Origin: Lachnospiraceae bacterium
GTDB lineage: Bacteria > Bacillota > Clostridia > Lachnospirales > Lachnospiraceae
Length of the DNA: 19,299 nucleotides
Reading direction: 5' to 3'
Assembly (NCBI GenBank): GCA_900771955.1
Contig: CAAGPW010000004.1
Coordinates: 1-19,299 of the forward strand
Both the position numbers and the translations under genes were made by a program. Every line of letters starts with the position of its first letter. Positions within the stretch are counted from its first letter, which is position 1. The notes beneath the pieces were generated by a model that saw only the letters and a program-made list of their open reading frames with translations, was not told the DNA's origin and searched no databases. Below, in pieces: positions 1 to 6,145 of this stretch.

Positions 1-12
1 TGCTATAGTGAG

Positions 13-33
13 TATGTCGATTGAAAAGACAAA
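13..33. promoter_or_regulatory. Possible Spo0A-box-like half sites upstream of spo0A
   Basis: A TGTCGA core lies at 15-20 and an inverted TTTGTC (read on - from 28-33) follows it closely. The known 0A box is close to TTTGTCGAA, and Spo0A controls its own gene in other endospore formers. The first half site keeps the full core and the second keeps only TTTGTC, so this is suggestive, not a firm operator. The window starts too close to judge a complete promoter. Confidence 0.25.
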
Positions 34-83
34 CGTAAAAATGAATGAACAATTAGCAGAAAGCAAGAGAAAGGATGAGGAAA

Positions 84-881
84 ATGGCAAAATTAAATGT
101 AGCAATTGCAGATGATAATGAGAGAATGGTACGATTACTTGGAAAAATTGTGGAGAGCGATGATGAATTAAATGTTGTTGGCACTGCAAAAGATGGGGAA
201 GAAGCGTATGAGATCATAAGAAACAAGCAGCCGGATGTCGTTTTGCTGGATATTGTTATGCCAAAGCTGGACGGGCTCGGCGTCATGGATAAAGTAAATA
301 AAGATACTACATTAAAGAAAAGACCGGCATTTATCATGATCAGTGCCATTGGACAGGAAAAAATCACAGAAGATGCGTTTGATCTGGGCGCGGATTATTT
401 TATTATGAAACCGTTTGATAATGAGATGGTGTTAAACCGTATCCGCCACATCAAGGATAAGAGCAGACACAGTACAGAGATCAAAAAGGTAAATGCTTAT
501 GAAAAGAAGGAAGAATATGTTGAGCGTAATCTCGAAGCGGATGTCACCAACATTATCCATGAGATCGGGGTACCGGCACATATCAAAGGCTATCAGTATC
601 TGAGAGAAGCGATTATCATGTCGGTCAATGACATTGAAATGCTAAATTCCATTACCAAAATACTGTATCCGACCATTGCAAAGAAATATCAGACAACGCC
701 GAGCCGTGTTGAGCGTGCAATCCGCCATGCAATAGAGGTGGCATGGAGCAGGGGAAAGATGGATACGATCGATGAACTGTTTGGTTACACCATAAATAAT
801 GGAAAAGGGAAGCCGACAAATTCAGAATTTATTGCACTCATTGCCGATAAAATCAGATTAGAGTATAAAGTGCGGCAATAA
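84..881 (+). CDS. spo0A: Sporulation transcription factor Spo0A
   Basis: Master response regulator for entry into sporulation and stationary-phase programmes; a cytoplasmic, phosphorylation-dependent DNA-binding protein. Residues 1-120 form the receiver domain: acidic pocket D10/D11, phospho-acceptor D56 in LLDIVMP, and a conserved Lys in the MKPF motif. Residues about 150-265 form the Spo0A-specific effector domain, with the recognition-helix region around SRVERAIRHAIEVAW that is nearly invariant in the family. The length of 265 aa matches the B. subtilis protein (about 267). I chose ATG 84 because AAGGA at 71-75 sits 8 bases upstream; the in-frame ATG at 75 overlaps that ribosome binding site. 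In relatives spoIVB lies directly upstream, but the window does not reach far enough to show it. The gene looks intact. Confidence 0.97.
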   Translation: MAKLNVAIADDNERMVRLLGKIVESDDELNVVGTAKDGEEAYEIIRNKQPDVVLLDIVMPKLDGLGVMDKVNKDTTLKKRPAFIMISAIGQEKITEDAFDLGADYFIMKPFDNEMVLNRIRHIKDKSRHSTEIKKVNAYEKKEEYVERNLEADVTNIIHEIGVPAHIKGYQYLREAIIMSVNDIEMLNSITKILYPTIAKKYQTTPSRVERAIRHAIEVAWSRGKMDTIDELFGYTINNGKGKPTNSEFIALIADKIRLEYKVRQ

Positions 882-905
882 AATATGATTTGAATGGAAA
901 ACTGC

Positions 906-934
906 TTTAAAAATAAGATGGAATCAGTTATAAT
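906..934 (+). promoter_or_regulatory. Promoter of glgA
   Basis: TTTAAA (906-911), a 17-base spacer and a perfect TATAAT (929-934) sit about 40 bases before the glgA start. The -35 matches only 4 of 6 positions, while the -10 is consensus. It suggests glgA is transcribed independently of spo0A. No clear hairpin terminator is visible between the two genes. Confidence 0.6.
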
Positions 935-973
935 ATTTTTGAAATCAAAATCCGGGAAGGAATGAGGGCTTTT

Positions 974-2425
974 ATGACAAAAATATTATTTGCTGCTTCC
1001 GAGGCAGTCCCATTTATCAAGACAGGCGGACTGGCAGATGTAGTGGGTTCTCTGCCGAAATACCTGGATAAGGACGAGTACGATGTGCGCGTCATCGTGC
1101 CAAGGTATACCTGCATGGACGATAATTTAAAGAAAATACTGCGATTTCACTCACATTTTTATGTGTCATTGGGATGGCGCAGACAATATGCGGGAATTCT
1201 GACGGTGCAATATGAAAATGTGATCTATTATTTCGTGGACAACGAATATTATTTTTCAGGGGACAGACCCTATCATAATATCTATGAGGACGTGGAAAAA
1301 TTTGCATTTTTTTCACGGGCGGTACTGGATGCACTTCCGGTTATCAATTTCTGCCCGGACATCATACACTGCCATGACTGGCAGACAGGATTGATTCCGG
1401 TCTATCTGACAAATCTGTATCAGGATCAGCCTTTTTATAAGAATATAAAAACAGTATTCAGTATTCATAATATGAAATTTCAGGGACGCTGGAGATTGAA
1501 CGCGGTAGCAGATGTCACCGGACTGCCGGAGGAGCTTTTCCGTCCGGGTACCGGAGGGCTGGAAGCTTATGGCGAGGCAAATTATCTGAAGGGAGGAATC
1601 CTGTTTTCAGATATCGTGACGACTGTGAGCCCGACCTATGCAAATGAAATACAGACTCCTGCGGGCGGAGAGGGGCTGGACGGACTGATGCGGATGCGCA
1701 GCGGTTCCCTTTATGGAATTTTAAACGGGATCGATTATGAGCTATACAATCCGAAGACAGATTCCCATATGGCAAAGCATTTCGGAACTCTGGATTTTGT
1801 CCCGGGCAAAAAAGCGAACAAGGCGGCACTCCAGGAGCTGCTTCATCTGCCAAAGCGTGAAGATGTCTTTTTGATCAGCATGGTGTCGCGTCTGACCGAT
1901 CAAAAGGGCTTTGATCTGGTCGCATATGATCTGGATGAGGTGCTTGCCAAAGATCCGGTTCAGTTTGTGGTTCTGGGAACTGGAGAAGAAAAATACGAGA
2001 AGATGCTTCGCTATTTTGCAGAAAAATATCCGGATAAGCTTGTGATAAGCACGGATTATTCCGAGTCGCTTGCACACAAAATATATGCCTCCAGTGATGC
2101 CTTTTTAATGCCGTCCCTGTTTGAACCGTGTGGTTTGAGCCAGCTTATGAGCATGCGCTACGGAACGGTTCCGATGGTACGCGAAACAGGTGGCTTAAAA
2201 GACACCGTGAAAGCATATAATGAGTATGAAAATACTGGAAACGGATTTTCGTTTTGTAATTTTAATGCGCAGGAAATGTCAGATATGATACATTACGCCA
2301 TGCATGTCTATTTTGATGACAGGGTACACTGGAATGAAATGGCGGTCCGCTGTATGGAGATGGATTATTCCTGGGATAATTCAGCAAAAGAATACGGCAG
2401 ACTTTATAAGCAGCTGGTACAATAG
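974..2425 (+). CDS. glgA: Glycogen synthase GlgA (ADP-glucose type, GT5)
   Basis: Transfers glucose from ADP-glucose to the end of an alpha-1,4-glucan; cytoplasmic storage polysaccharide synthesis. The N-terminal GT-B half opens with the KTGGL motif at residues 16-20, the ADP-glucose-binding signature of bacterial synthases. The C-terminal half carries EPCGL at about 384-388 and the following TGGLKDTV segment, which hold the catalytic Glu and phosphate contacts in this family. The length of 483 aa is normal. Start ATG 974 is preferred because GAGGG at 964-968 is 5 bases upstream; the alternative ATG 962 lies 1 base after GGGAAGG. No other glg gene is in the window, so glgA stands alone here, converging 18 bases from the DUF5688 gene. 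It appears intact. Confidence 0.95.
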   Translation: MTKILFAASEAVPFIKTGGLADVVGSLPKYLDKDEYDVRVIVPRYTCMDDNLKKILRFHSHFYVSLGWRRQYAGILTVQYENVIYYFVDNEYYFSGDRPYHNIYEDVEKFAFFSRAVLDALPVINFCPDIIHCHDWQTGLIPVYLTNLYQDQPFYKNIKTVFSIHNMKFQGRWRLNAVADVTGLPEELFRPGTGGLEAYGEANYLKGGILFSDIVTTVSPTYANEIQTPAGGEGLDGLMRMRSGSLYGILNGIDYELYNPKTDSHMAKHFGTLDFVPGKKANKAALQELLHLPKREDVFLISMVSRLTDQKGFDLVAYDLDEVLAKDPVQFVVLGTGEEKYEKMLRYFAEKYPDKLVISTDYSESLAHKIYASSDAFLMPSLFEPCGLSQLMSMRYGTVPMVRETGGLKDTVKAYNEYENTGNGFSFCNFNAQEMSDMIHYAMHVYFDDRVHWNEMAVRCMEMDYSWDNSAKEYGRLYKQLVQ

Positions 2426-2443
2426 AGAAAAGAAGAAGAATTG

Positions 2444-3343
2444 TCACATACGAATAGATCTGGAATTTCTGGAAAAATAATAGACGTGATCCGAGAGGAT
2501 TTCTTCCGGGCTTACCTGGGTTTCATTGACTTCTTTTACCATGCGGGAAAGTTCTGCAAAGGAAGTATCAGAGGTGGCGGGAATTAAAATGACTTCGTGG
2601 ACGCTGCTCGGCAGAATATACAGGTCAGCCCCAAGCCTGTCTGCAAAAAGTTCAAGCAGATGTTCATAGAGGATGCAGCTTGCACCGTTTAATTTGTTCT
2701 GATTTGTAAGGACATACATCGGGCATGGAGAGGCATCCTTTTTTTCGGCTAAGGCATCGGAGGGGGGAACGGTGTTTAGCAGTTCTGCCATAAGTTCGTT
2801 CATATTTCGAAGTTCATAGGTCAGTAATTTCGGTGTGTTTTCTTTTGCAGTGGCAAAGAGCTGGTCGGGCGAGATATTCCAGAAGCGTAGGTGTTCATTT
2901 CGTATCAGAATGGTGGCACTGCCGGAAGTGGAAGAAGATACAAGACAATAAAAGACGATTGCAAGATCCAGATAACGGAAATGTGGAAGATCAGATAAAA
3001 GGTGTCTGTTCTTTTCATAATGGATGAGTTTGTAGACGATGCGTGGTTTTACATTCTGATAATCTGTGAAAAAAGATGTGTCGATTTTTCCATGTGGCTT
3101 GTTGGAATCATAGGTGCGAAGCATGGCTTCAATAATGGAAGAAAGATCTGTGCCGTCCTGATACGTGTCATAGTAATAATTCAGGTACAGCGTGGGAGAA
3201 AGATTGGTGCCGTCCTCCATAATGGTCAGACCGTCCAAGAGAATGTTGTTGTTTTTGATGACGGGCTGGATGGAAAGCGAGGCGAGCGGAAGTCTTGTAC
3301 GGATACCGGCAAGAATCTGCTCCTTAAAAGTGTCATAGGTCAT
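2444..3343 (-). CDS. DUF5688 family protein
   Basis: Predicted soluble protein of 299 aa with no signal peptide or membrane segment. I recognise the family by its N-terminal MTYDTFKEQIL opening and by the C-terminal layout: a short LTN segment, a GASCILY stretch, then DLYILPSSVHEVILIP and an ending DHVYYFSR. Family members occur mainly in Lachnospiraceae and have no assigned function that I know of. The start at 3343 is fixed by AAGGAGG about 7 bases upstream; 29 further upstream codons are open but overlap the promoter and the leader inverted repeat. It converges with glgA. No catalytic motif stands out, and I do not assign a role. Confidence 0.75.
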   Translation of the reverse strand: MTYDTFKEQILAGIRTRLPLASLSIQPVIKNNNILLDGLTIMEDGTNLSPTLYLNYYYDTYQDGTDLSSIIEAMLRTYDSNKPHGKIDTSFFTDYQNVKPRIVYKLIHYEKNRHLLSDLPHFRYLDLAIVFYCLVSSSTSGSATILIRNEHLRFWNISPDQLFATAKENTPKLLTYELRNMNELMAELLNTVPPSDALAEKKDASPCPMYVLTNQNKLNGASCILYEHLLELFADRLGADLYILPSSVHEVILIPATSDTSFAELSRMVKEVNETQVSPEEILSDHVYYFSRNSRSIRM

Positions 3344-3369
3344 AAAAGTCCTCCTTGTTAAATTTTTGA

Positions 3370-3394
3370 CAGACTGTCCGCCGCGGACCGACTG
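3370..3394. repeat. Inverted repeat in the leader of the DUF5688 gene
   Basis: GTCCGC (3376-3381) and GCGGAC (3383-3388) form a perfect 6-bp arm pair around one base, extended outward by CAG/CTG (3370-3372 and 3392-3394) with two mismatches. It lies between the -10 at 3402-3407 and the ribosome binding site, so it would be in the 5' end of the mRNA. It has no U-tract, so it is not an ordinary terminator. It may be an operator or an mRNA-stabilising hairpin. Confidence 0.5.
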
Positions 3395-3401
3395 TGGATA
3401 T

Positions 3402-3430
3402 AATGTATCATATCTGTTTTGTGGAAACAA
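3402..3430 (-). promoter_or_regulatory. Promoter of the DUF5688 gene
   Basis: Read on the - strand: TTGTTT (3425-3430), a 17-base spacer, then TACATT (3402-3407) preceded by an extended -10 TG. The transcript would start near 3395, giving a leader of about 50 bases that contains the inverted repeat. Confidence 0.55.
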
Positions 3431-3467
3431 TGAAGAAAGTATAAAAATTTTATGATATTATTTTAAA

Positions 3468-3496
3468 TTGATAAATGAGGACAAGTATAGTATAGT
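3468..3496 (+). promoter_or_regulatory. Promoter of the zinc-ribbon membrane protein gene
   Basis: TTGATA (3468-3473), a 17-base spacer and TATAGT (3491-3496), each matching 5 of 6 consensus bases. It is divergent from the DUF5688 promoter in the same intergenic region. Confidence 0.65.
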
Positions 3497-3528
3497 AGAA
3501 CAGGTAAAAAGGATCAGAGGATGATAAA

Positions 3529-4002
3529 ATGTCAGAATATATTTTATATGCCCTTGCCGGGGTCATCATATTACTTATAGTTTTTCTTCTGCTGCGGCTG
3601 ATTCTGCAGCTTGTATTTATACGTCAGTGTCCGGAATGCGGAAAAACAGTCTCACTGGCGAAAACCAGGGAATGTCCTCGCTGCGGACATGATTTTAAGT
3701 CACAGCGTGATCCCAAATTTCATCTTACGGTGACGGTACTTGTGGCGGCAGTCCTCGGAATCGGAGCATTTGATGTGTATTCATTTAAAATGAAGACGGA
3801 AGCATATCAGGCAAACAATCCCTATGTCAGTGTTATGAGTATTACAAGGGAGGATGAAGACGAGAGTGCGACGGAAGCCACAGGTGAAACCGAGATGCCG
3901 GCAGATACAGAAATGCCGACAGAAGGCGGAACGGAAGGACAGCCGGAACAGCCTGAGGTACAGATGCCGGAAGGGCAGCAGGATCAACAGCAGGCGCAGT
4001 AA
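3529..4002 (+). CDS. Small membrane protein with a zinc ribbon and an acidic tail
   Basis: The 157 aa protein shows a first hydrophobic helix at about residues 4-30 and a zinc ribbon with C34-x2-C37 and C49-x2-C52 (CPECGK and CPRCGHDF). A second hydrophobic helix follows at about 66-85, then a 70-residue tail rich in Glu, Thr, Gln and Pro with no Cys. The tail has short imprecise repeats of the E-M-P-x-D/E type. Two helices would put the ribbon in the cytoplasm and the tail in the same compartment as the N-terminus, probably outside. The gene has its own promoter and terminator, so it is monocistronic. AGAGG lies about 9 bases upstream of the start. I recognise no named family; zinc ribbons near the membrane are common in Firmicute sensors and scaffolds, but that is only an analogy. 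Confidence 0.85.
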   Translation: MSEYILYALAGVIILLIVFLLLRLILQLVFIRQCPECGKTVSLAKTRECPRCGHDFKSQRDPKFHLTVTVLVAAVLGIGAFDVYSFKMKTEAYQANNPYVSVMSITREDEDESATEATGETEMPADTEMPTEGGTEGQPEQPEVQMPEGQQDQQQAQ

Positions 4003-4043
4003 AAAAGAGAGCGGGATACATTTTTGTATCCCGCTCTCTTTTT
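4002..4043. terminator. Bidirectional intrinsic terminator between the zinc-ribbon gene and codY
   Basis: A perfect 19-bp stem (4002-4020 with 4025-4043) closes a TTTT loop. The arms start with AAAAA and end with TTTTT, so both strands carry a U-tract after a GC-rich core (GAGAGCGGGATAC). It serves the two convergent genes on either side. Confidence 0.95.
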
Positions 4044-4070
4044 GCACTGTACAGGTGCGTGAAAGGAAGA

Positions 4071-4853
4071 TCAGATTCCCTGATTTTTTAATTTGATCTG
4101 CTTTAATTCATCGAATACAGCAGGATTTAAAATCTTGATATAAGTGCCCTTCATACCGGAAGAACGGGACTCGATAATACCCGCACTCTCAAATTTGCGA
4201 AGTGCATTGACGATCACGGAACGTGTGATGCCGACGCGGTCAGCGATACGGCTTGCAACCAGAATGCCTTCATCACCCTGTAATTCGTCAAAAATATGAA
4301 TGATCGCTTCCAGTTCGGAGAAAGAAAGTGTGTTGATTGCAGATTTTACGTTCTGGATGTTGCGCTCTTCGTCTTCGTTTTCCTCAAATACAGAACGCAT
4401 CATTTCAAGTCCGACTACAGTAGAGCCGTATTCGCAAAGAATGATGTCATCAATATCGTACTGATTCTGATTGCGGTAAATAAACAGGGTACCAAACCTT
4501 TTTTCAGCAATATCGATCGGAACGATGACAGCGGAGTAACGGTTAATATCCGTCTCAAATCCGAGGGTTTCCAGATTCACATTTTCTTTGGTGGATAAAA
4601 TTCCGAGAAGACGCTCATTTAATAAAGGATCGATGAAACCGCCAATATCATCGACAATCAGCTCTTTGATCTCGTCTGTTCCGGCACACTGGCTGGTGCC
4701 AAGAATTTTTCCTTTTTTACTGATGACCAGGATATTGGAATCCAGAATATCGGTCATTACTTTACAGATATCGTTAAATACAACTTTGGAAGAGTTGTTG
4801 TTATGCAGAAAACTGTTGATTTTCCGCGTTTTATCAAGCAATTGTATGCTCAT
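4071..4853 (-). CDS. codY: Global transcriptional regulator CodY
   Basis: GTP- and branched-chain-amino-acid-responsive repressor/activator of low-GC Gram-positives; links nutrient status to stationary-phase genes. The 260 aa length equals the family norm (259 in B. subtilis). The N-terminal GAF-type ligand domain covers about residues 1-155, followed by a linker helix and the winged helix-turn-helix at about 200-245. The segment ASRIADRVGITRSVIVNALR is close to invariant across CodY proteins. Start ATG at 4853 has AGGAGG 6 bases upstream. The gene is monocistronic: its own strong promoter on one side and a bidirectional terminator on the other. In Bacilli codY follows clpQY; here the upstream neighbour is a tRNA instead. 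Confidence 0.97.
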   Translation of the reverse strand: MSIQLLDKTRKINSFLHNNNSSKVVFNDICKVMTDILDSNILVISKKGKILGTSQCAGTDEIKELIVDDIGGFIDPLLNERLLGILSTKENVNLETLGFETDINRYSAVIVPIDIAEKRFGTLFIYRNQNQYDIDDIILCEYGSTVVGLEMMRSVFEENEDEERNIQNVKSAINTLSFSELEAIIHIFDELQGDEGILVASRIADRVGITRSVIVNALRKFESAGIIESRSSGMKGTYIKILNPAVFDELKQIKLKNQGI

Positions 4854-4895
4854 GTTCTGCCTCCTTTTACAATAAACTCACTGTCGAATTACTCA

Positions 4896-4924
4896 ATTTT
4901 AGCATAAAGTAAAAAAATAATCAA
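4896..4924 (-). promoter_or_regulatory. Promoter of codY
   Basis: Read on -: TTGATT (4919-4924), a 17-base spacer ending in TGC (extended -10), then TAAAAT (4896-4901). The spacer contains a T-run. This is among the best promoter matches in the window. Confidence 0.75.
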
Positions 4925-4932
4925 GACATGGC

Positions 4933-4944
4933 CGCAATATTGCG
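4933..4944. repeat. 12-bp perfect palindrome upstream of the codY promoter
   Basis: CGCAATATTGCG is a perfect palindrome placed 8 bases upstream of the codY -35. The position fits an activator or repressor site. It has no U-tract and is not part of the tRNA terminator, which lies at 4995-5027. No known operator is recognised. Confidence 0.4.
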
Positions 4945-4994
4945 CAAAAATACCAAAAAAGAACGTAAATTTCTCGAATTGTACGAAAAGAGCG

Positions 4995-5027
4995 AAAGAA
5001 AAAGCAGATATCTGATCAGATATCTGC
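4995..5027 (-). terminator. Intrinsic terminator of tRNA-Thr
   Basis: A 24-base perfect palindrome at 5004-5027 is followed on the - strand by TTTTTCTTT (4995-5003). It begins 8 bases beyond the tRNA 3' end, so it terminates the tRNA transcript before the codY promoter. Confidence 0.8.
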
Positions 5028-5034
5028 CTAGAAA

Positions 5035-5106
5035 GCTGGAAATCGGACTCGAACCGACGACCTGCTGATTACGAATCAGCTGCTCTACCAACTGAGCCAT
5101 TCCAGC
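5035..5106 (-). tRNA. tRNA-Thr (anticodon CGT)
   Basis: The reverse complement folds as a full 72-nt cloverleaf. The acceptor stem is GCTGGAA paired with TTCCAGC, the D stem is GCTC/GAGC with an AGTTGGTA loop, and the anticodon arm is GCTGA-TTCGTAA-TCAGC. The variable loop is AGGTC and the T arm carries the TTCGAGT loop. The loop TT-CGT-AA gives anticodon CGT, which reads ACG (Thr). CCA is not encoded, so it is added after transcription. It has its own promoter and terminator. Confidence 0.96.
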
Positions 5107-5131
5107 CTGTCACGCACATGCGACATATGCT

Positions 5132-5160
5132 ATTATATATAAAAACAAAAAAGATTGCAA
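5132..5160 (-). promoter_or_regulatory. Promoter of tRNA-Thr
   Basis: On -: TTGCAA (5155-5160), a T-rich 17-base spacer, then a perfect TATAAT (5132-5137), about 26 bases before the mature tRNA. It is divergent from the promoter at 5178-5206. Confidence 0.75.
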
Positions 5161-5177
5161 TGTTTTTTTGAAAAAAG

Positions 5178-5206
5178 TTGTTCTTTTTTTTAGAACTTGG
5201 TATAAT
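5178..5206 (+). promoter_or_regulatory. Promoter of the four-helix membrane protein gene
   Basis: TTGTTC (5178-5183), a 17-base spacer with an 8-T run, and a perfect TATAAT (5201-5206). Its -35 is 17 bases from the tRNA promoter's -35, so the two promoters are back to back. Confidence 0.75.
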
Positions 5207-5252
5207 GCAATCATGTGAAACTGGTATATACGAAAAGAGGAGAAAAAACAGT

Positions 5253-5636
5253 ATGAATCAGAATACGGACAGAGAAGAAATAAAGGAATTTGTATCGGGT
5301 GCCCAAAAGAGCCGAAGAAAAAGAAATTTGAGAAAAAGACGGAAAAATTCCGAACAGCAGGTGGTGGCGGTTACCGGATTTGTGCTGATGACAGTTATAT
5401 TTCTTGTGGTTGGGATTTTCGCATGCAGAATGGGAATCGTGCCGGTTTGTATTCTTGCATTGCTGGAGGTGGTACTGGCAAGGTGTTTTTATGATCTGCC
5501 GGTCTTTGTGCATCTTCTGATTGTTGCGGCGCAGATCGTTGCGGGGGTGATCGGAGGGGGAGCCCTGATCGCGCTGGTAGCAGCACTGCTTTATTTTGTG
5601 GCAGTGATCGTGCGTTGTTATCTGTATCGTACATGA
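5253..5636 (+). CDS. Uncharacterised four-helix membrane protein with a basic N-terminus
   Basis: The 127 aa protein starts with an acidic dozen residues, then a strongly basic run at about 19-32 (RRKRNLRKRRK). Four hydrophobic segments follow at about 37-57, 60-79, 84-98 and 101-121. The basic run ahead of the first helix predicts a cytoplasmic N-terminus by the positive-inside rule. Start ATG 5253 is chosen because AGAGGAG is 10 bases upstream; earlier in-frame codons begin inside the promoter itself. The gene is monocistronic, with its own promoter and a bidirectional terminator. I do not recognise the family. The basic patch could touch nucleic acid or lipid headgroups, but nothing in the sequence decides this. 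Confidence 0.8.
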   Translation: MNQNTDREEIKEFVSGAQKSRRKRNLRKRRKNSEQQVVAVTGFVLMTVIFLVVGIFACRMGIVPVCILALLEVVLARCFYDLPVFVHLLIVAAQIVAGVIGGGALIALVAALLYFVAVIVRCYLYRT

Positions 5637-5684
5637 AAAAGAGATTCATTTGGAATTTATGTGATTTCAAATGAATCTCTTTTT
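5636..5684. terminator. Bidirectional terminator between the membrane protein gene and the 51-aa gene
   Basis: A 17-bp perfect stem, AAAAAGAGATTCATTTG (5636-5652) with CAAATGAATCTCTTTTT (5668-5684), around a 15-base loop. Both ends carry A/T runs, so it can act on both strands. It begins on the last base of the upstream stop codon. Confidence 0.9.
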
Positions 5685-5705
5685 GGAATGAAGATGACGT
5701 ATGGG

Positions 5706-5861
5706 TTACGGCTTTGCCGATGGTGCAAGGGGAGCGGTCAACTGGCGCAGCTCTTCTTTTAATTTTTCGGCGAGTGTCTTGTCATCTTTTACAGCCTGAC
5801 TCTGTAAAATTTCCCGGATCATGCTGATACGACGGCTCTTTGCATTGTAACAGATCATCAT
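5706..5861 (-). CDS. 51-aa protein of unknown function
   Basis: A short gene on the - strand from ATG 5859-5861 to TAA 5706-5708. AGGAGG at 5871-5876 lies 9 bases before the start, and a promoter and a bidirectional terminator frame it. The product opens MMICYNAKSRRISMIREIL, then an amphipathic, charged middle (KDDKTLAEKLKEELRQL) and a Pro/Ala-rich end. It has no membrane segment and one Cys (C4). Most of it should be helical. An ATG directly after the first gives a one-residue-shorter form. I recognise no family. The complete signal set argues for a real gene rather than a chance frame. Confidence 0.75.
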   Translation of the reverse strand: MMICYNAKSRRISMIREILQSQAVKDDKTLAEKLKEELRQLTAPLAPSAKP

Positions 5862-5917
5862 GGTAGATCGCCTCCTGAAAATAGTATGTTACAAATCGAA
5901 TTACTCTATCTAAGAAA

Positions 5918-5946
5918 ATAATAGCCTGTTTTCAGACAAAAAACAA
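5918..5946 (-). promoter_or_regulatory. Promoter of the 51-aa gene
   Basis: On -: TTGTTT (5941-5946), a 17-base spacer, TATTAT (5918-5923). It would give a leader of about 50 bases before the 51-aa gene. Confidence 0.6.
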
Positions 5947-5949
5947 GAG

Positions 5950-6057
5950 AAAAGTCAGAAAATTAAATAAAAAATACTATATATTTTCTTATAAATACAA
6001 AATATATATTAATCTGTGCTAATAATAAAAAATATCAGTAATCGAAGAGAAAACGGA
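5950..6057. other. AT-rich stretch between divergent genes
   Basis: This is about 110 bases of almost pure A and T with only scattered G or C, lying between the divergent promoters at 5918-5946 and 6084-6112. It holds no convincing frame, hairpin or repeat. It may act as UP elements or a bendable spacer; no more can be said from the sequence. Confidence 0.4.
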
Positions 6058-6083
6058 GAAAAAATTACAGAGTGAACAAAAGG

Positions 6084-6112
6084 TTCCGCGGCTCCTGGGG
6101 ATGTGGTATAAT
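6084..6112 (+). promoter_or_regulatory. Promoter of the yibE-yibF-helD-arginase-like operon
   Basis: A perfect extended -10, TGGTATAAT, ends at 6112. The -35 is poor (TTCCGC at 6084-6089, 17-base spacer), so the extended -10 probably carries recognition. It overlaps the ATG at 6101, which rules that codon out as a start. Confidence 0.6.
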
Positions 6113-6145
6113 AAAAATATAAAAAACAGCAACAGGAGGTGCGAC

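Noticed and set aside
1..24. Possible end of spoIVB (short frame ending TGA at 22-24)
   Set aside because: Only seven codons are visible and they show no recognisable family residues; gene order alone is not evidence.
2..115. Open frame across the window start in another phase
   Set aside because: It runs over the spo0A ribosome binding site and start, and its residues are lysine-rich without any family pattern.
3002..3361. 119-codon frame on + opposite the DUF5688 gene
   Set aside because: No ribosome binding site, and it runs antisense to a gene with clear signals.
5004..5027. 24-base palindrome considered as an operator
   Set aside because: Its place 8 bases after the tRNA and the T-run on the - strand explain it as a terminator.
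5178..5252. Upstream extension of the four-helix membrane protein
   Set aside because: The extra codons begin in the -35 and run through the -10 of the gene's own promoter.
6101..6145. Upstream extension of the first YibE/F protein
   Set aside because: The ATG at 6101 lies inside the extended -10, and a strong AGGAGG precedes ATG 6146.
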